Shown piece after piece: positions 8,441-10,138 of a DNA stretch of 10,138 nucleotides. This DNA is from Bacteroidota bacterium (GTDB lineage Bacteria; Bacteroidota; Bacteroidia; Bacteroidales; B18-G4). The position numbers and the translations under genes were made by a program. The notes below the pieces were generated by a model. The model was not told the origin of the DNA and did no database searches. It was given only the letters and a program-made list of their open reading frames with translations. Every line of letters starts with the position of its first letter. The first letter of the stretch is position 1. The DNA lies in the NCBI GenBank assembly GCA_030635045.1, contig DAOVZP010000029.1, forward strand, positions 1 through 10,138, read 5' to 3'.

Positions 8441-8527
8441 ATTGTCGATTGTCGATTGTCGATGTTCGATTTTCGATGGGGATTTAGGATTTTAGATATT
8501 TGATTTCCGATTTATTTCCGATTTAAT
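8441..8527. repeat. Left arm of heptad inverted repeat (ATTGTCG-type tandem units)
   Basis: Immediately after the dehydrogenase stop codon come 7-bp units: ATTGTCG three times, ATGTTCG, ATTTTCG, a 6-bp ATGGGG, then ATTTAGG, ATTTTAG, ATATTTG and ATTTCCG. A direct repeat of ATTTCCGATTTA follows (8503-8514 and 8514-8525). Units share the initial AT and the 7-bp period but vary in the middle. Two 18-bp segments (8446-8463 and 8453-8470) have exact inverted matches in the right arm. Confidence 0.85.
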
Positions 8528-8548
8528 TTCAATTTTGAAATTTCCTGT

Positions 8549-8584
8549 AAATCTCTCACGGGATGATTAAATGCCCTGAGATTT
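8549..8584. terminator. Hairpin between the convergent dehydrogenases, possible bidirectional terminator
   Basis: AAATCTC...A.GGG on the left (8549-8562, with small bulges) pairs with CCCTGAGATTT at 8574-8584 around an 11-nt loop. CCCTG at 8574-8578 could instead pair with CAGGG at 8591-8595. A perfect 8-bp palindrome, AATTTCAA/TTGAAATT (8525-8532 and 8535-8542), lies just before. There is no long T-tract on either side. The place between two facing stop codons suits termination in both directions, but this is inference. Confidence 0.35.
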
Positions 8585-8644
8585 ATTTAGCAGGGTCTGA
8601 AAGATAAAATCAAAATGAAAATGTAAAGCAGAATTTCTAAGGAT

Positions 8645-8754
8645 CAATCGTAAATCATATCTCTCCAATCAAAAATCCAATCGAAAATCAAACATCCTAT
8701 CGAACATCGACAATCGAAAATCCTATCAAATATCGACAATCGACAATCGCCCAA
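8645..8754. repeat. Right arm of heptad inverted repeat
   Basis: Read on the minus strand this arm is again built from units such as CGATTGT, CGATGTT and CGATTTT. ATCGACAATCGACAATCG at 8732-8749 is the exact reverse complement of 8446-8463, and 8699-8716 is the exact reverse complement of 8453-8470. The arm ends directly at the stop codon of the second dehydrogenase. The units between the exact blocks match the left arm only loosely, so several pairing registers are possible. Confidence 0.85.
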
Positions 8755-9897
8755 TCATTTAAGTATGTGTTTTGACACTACCAACCTATTAACCTGGTTG
8801 GTACCTTCATAGATCATGGACAGTTTTGCATCACGCATCATCTTTTCAACCGGATGGTCGCGTGAATACCCTTCTCCTCCCATCACCTGTACGGCATCAG
8901 CTGTAACTTTCATCGCCATATCCGTTGCGAGGTATTTCGACATGGCAGAGAGTTTTGAGTAATCCCTTTGTTTGGTATCGAAGGCCCAGGCCGCTTTCCA
9001 TACAAGTGCTTGGGCAGCTTCTATCTCTGTGGCCATATCGGCAAGCATAAAGCCGATGATCTGTTGTGCGGCAATAGGTTTTCCGAATTGTATCCTTTTC
9101 TTTGCCCATTCGCGGCTGTGATCAAAGGCAGCCCGTGCATTGCCAATGGCAGCTGCAGCAACACCAGTACGCGTCCTGTCGAAGGTCTTCATGGCAATGA
9201 TAAAGCCATGTCCTTCGCCACCGAGCAATGAATCAAGCGGAATTTCAACATCTGTGAATTTAATCTCATTCTGTACGGAAGCCCTTTGTCCCATCTTCTG
9301 AAGCCTTGGCAGTATTTCGATGCCCGGCAGGTCGGCCCGGATGATAAATGCCGACAGGCTCCTGGATCCCCTGTCGGGATCAGTCATGGCAAATACAGTG
9401 ATGAATTCAGCTACTTCTGCATTGGTAATAAAACGTTTATGGCCGTTTAATATGTACTTGTCACCTGTCTTTATGGCAGTGGATTGAATACCCTGTACAT
9501 CTGAGCCTGCATTGGGTTCGGTAAGGGCATAGGCAGCAACCGCTTTTTTCTCATACATCTCCCCGTAGATCTTTTTCTTTTGCTCTTCCGTTGCGGCAAG
9601 GAAGGTCGGTGTCAGGGCAAGGATGCTGGCATCAATGCATATCCCGATCCCGGTACAACCATAACCAAATTCTTCTGAGACCAGTGCACTTTCAAAGATC
9701 GAGAATCCGTTTCCACCATATTCGACCGGGAGTGAGCCGTTGATGATCTTTTCATCATAAGCTGCTTTCACAATCTCCCATGGAAATTCAGAGATCTCAT
9801 CCCATTTCATGCGTTGAGGAATGATCCAGCGATCGGTGAAGTCCTTATATTTTTCAACGATTTCGAGATGTTTTTTTTCCAGTTCGAAGCCTATCAT
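8755..9897 (-). CDS. Acyl-CoA dehydrogenase, MCAD/SCAD type
   Basis: The 380 residues are the usual length of the core family of acyl-CoA dehydrogenases: soluble FAD enzymes that oxidise acyl-CoA to trans-2-enoyl-CoA and feed electron-transfer flavoprotein. Residues 10-120 are the N-terminal helical domain, with SEEFGYGCTGIG resembling human MCAD. The central beta domain carries ALTEPNAGSD (124-133) and KRFITN (134-139), with Phe where many members have Trp beside the flavin, then MGQRAS (202-207). The C-terminal helical domain has FDRTRTGVAAAAIGNA, RIQFGKPIAAQQ and the catalytic Glu364 in MIYEGTNQVNRLVVSKHIL. Long stretches follow human MCAD more closely than the neighbouring 595-residue enzyme, so the two are not a recent duplication. 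The exact substrate (butyryl-, medium-chain or branched acyl-CoA) cannot be read from sequence. The ATG at 9897 gives a standard N-terminus. Transcription converges on the neighbouring dehydrogenase. Confidence 0.95.
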   Translation of the reverse strand: MIGFELEKKHLEIVEKYKDFTDRWIIPQRMKWDEISEFPWEIVKAAYDEKIINGSLPVEYGGNGFSIFESALVSEEFGYGCTGIGICIDASILALTPTFLAATEEQKKKIYGEMYEKKAVAAYALTEPNAGSDVQGIQSTAIKTGDKYILNGHKRFITNAEVAEFITVFAMTDPDRGSRSLSAFIIRADLPGIEILPRLQKMGQRASVQNEIKFTDVEIPLDSLLGGEGHGFIIAMKTFDRTRTGVAAAAIGNARAAFDHSREWAKKRIQFGKPIAAQQIIGFMLADMATEIEAAQALVWKAAWAFDTKQRDYSKLSAMSKYLATDMAMKVTADAVQVMGGEGYSRDHPVEKMMRDAKLSMIYEGTNQVNRLVVSKHILK

Positions 9898-9916
9898 ATA
9901 TTCTGGTTTAATGCAG

Positions 9917-9949
9917 TTTATAAATAAATTTAACTAAGGTGAATATTTG
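9917..9949 (+). promoter_or_regulatory. Possible rightward promoter facing out of the window
   Basis: AATATTTG at 9942-9949 is one base from TAnnTTTG, with TTTA at 9917-9920 in the -33 place (21-bp spacer). The 12-mer ATATTTGCAGGC at 9943-9954 is identical to 6626-6637 in the other dehydrogenase promoter. It points away from the gene at 8755-9897, so it would serve a divergent gene beyond 10138. No such gene is visible in the window. Confidence 0.25.
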
Positions 9950-9957
9950 CAGGCAAG
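9925..9957 (-). promoter_or_regulatory. Weak promoter candidate for the MCAD-type dehydrogenase
   Basis: On the minus strand TAAATTTA (9925-9932) differs from TAnnTTTG at one base, and CTTG (9954-9957) lies 21 bp upstream where TTTG is expected. The leader would be about 20-25 nt. TAAATTTA is its own reverse complement, so direction is not fixed by this box. The call rests mainly on position. Confidence 0.25.
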
Positions 9958-9984
9958 ATAGGAAGATTTGCTGAAAACTCTAAG

Positions 9985-10138
9985 CTCTAAATCCTAAATC
10001 CTAAACAAATTCCAAAATCCAGTCACCAAATTTCAAATAAACTCCAATAATCAAATTCCAAAATCAAAAATAGTTTGAGTTTTTGTTTGGAAAATTTGAA
10101 TTTATTAGAGTTTAGAGTTTAGGGTTTAGAGTTTAGGG
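9985..10138. repeat. Long imperfect hairpin with TTTAGGG/TTTAGAG heptads at its outer ends
   Basis: The core pairs 10039-10070 with 10080-10113 around a 9-nt spacer. AAACTCCAATAA and TCAAATTCC on the left match, with small gaps, ATTTGAATTTATTAGAGTTT and the preceding GGAAAA on the right. The outer left part (9985-10006) is CTCTAAA followed by two TCCTAAA units. The outer right part (10111-10138) is TTTAGAG, TTTAGGG, TTTAGAG, TTTAGGG, the reverse complement type. The repeat may continue beyond the window edge. No coding frame is visible here. Confidence 0.75.

Noticed and set aside
8441..8754. CRISPR array
   Set aside because: Units are 7 bp, directly adjacent and degenerate, with no spacers and no cas genes.
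10111..10138. Telomere of a linear replicon, because of TTTAGGG units
   Set aside because: Only four alternating units are present, with inverted partners 100 bp away, and the surrounding genes are ordinary bacterial chromosome genes.

Overview
The window looks like a chromosomal segment of a Bacteroidota bacterium, probably Bacteroidales or a close relative. The evidence is the pairing of gyrA with a secreted tetratricopeptide gene and a divergent clpC (an arrangement I recall from Bacteroides-type genomes), an export signal ending in Asn-Ala-Gln, weak or absent Shine-Dalgarno sequences, and several -7 boxes of the TAnnTTTG type in front of genes. All five genes are housekeeping or metabolic. 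I see no phage, transposase, CRISPR, RNA gene or defence gene.

Layout. Positions 1-812 (minus) hold the N-terminal 270 codons of an exported TPR protein that runs off the left edge. Positions 896-3445 (minus) are gyrA, 83 bp upstream of it in the same direction. A 304-bp divergent control region (3446-3749) separates gyrA from clpC at 3750-6296 (plus). A 356-bp spacer with three diverged copies of a CCCTTCG...CTCAGG-type element and several inverted repeats follows. Positions 6653-8440 (plus) encode a 595-residue acyl-CoA dehydrogenase with a C-terminal extension like VLCAD and ACAD9. Convergent to it, 8755-9897 (minus) encodes a 380-residue MCAD/SCAD-type acyl-CoA dehydrogenase. The 314 bp between the two stop codons are dominated by heptad repeats arranged as two facing arms. 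The last 241 bp hold the promoter area of the second dehydrogenase, then a long imperfect hairpin built partly of TTTAGGG/TTTAGAG heptads, cut by the window edge.

How the genes work together. GyrA supercoils DNA with GyrB (not present here). ClpC unfolds proteins for ClpP (not present here). The two dehydrogenases would catalyse the first step of beta-oxidation, probably on acyl chains of different length, and would need an electron-transfer flavoprotein encoded elsewhere. The two halves of the window have no obvious functional link. The least explained part is the intergenic DNA: degenerate 7-bp repeats in facing arms occur in two separate spacers and look like a genome-specific repeat family rather than part of the genes.
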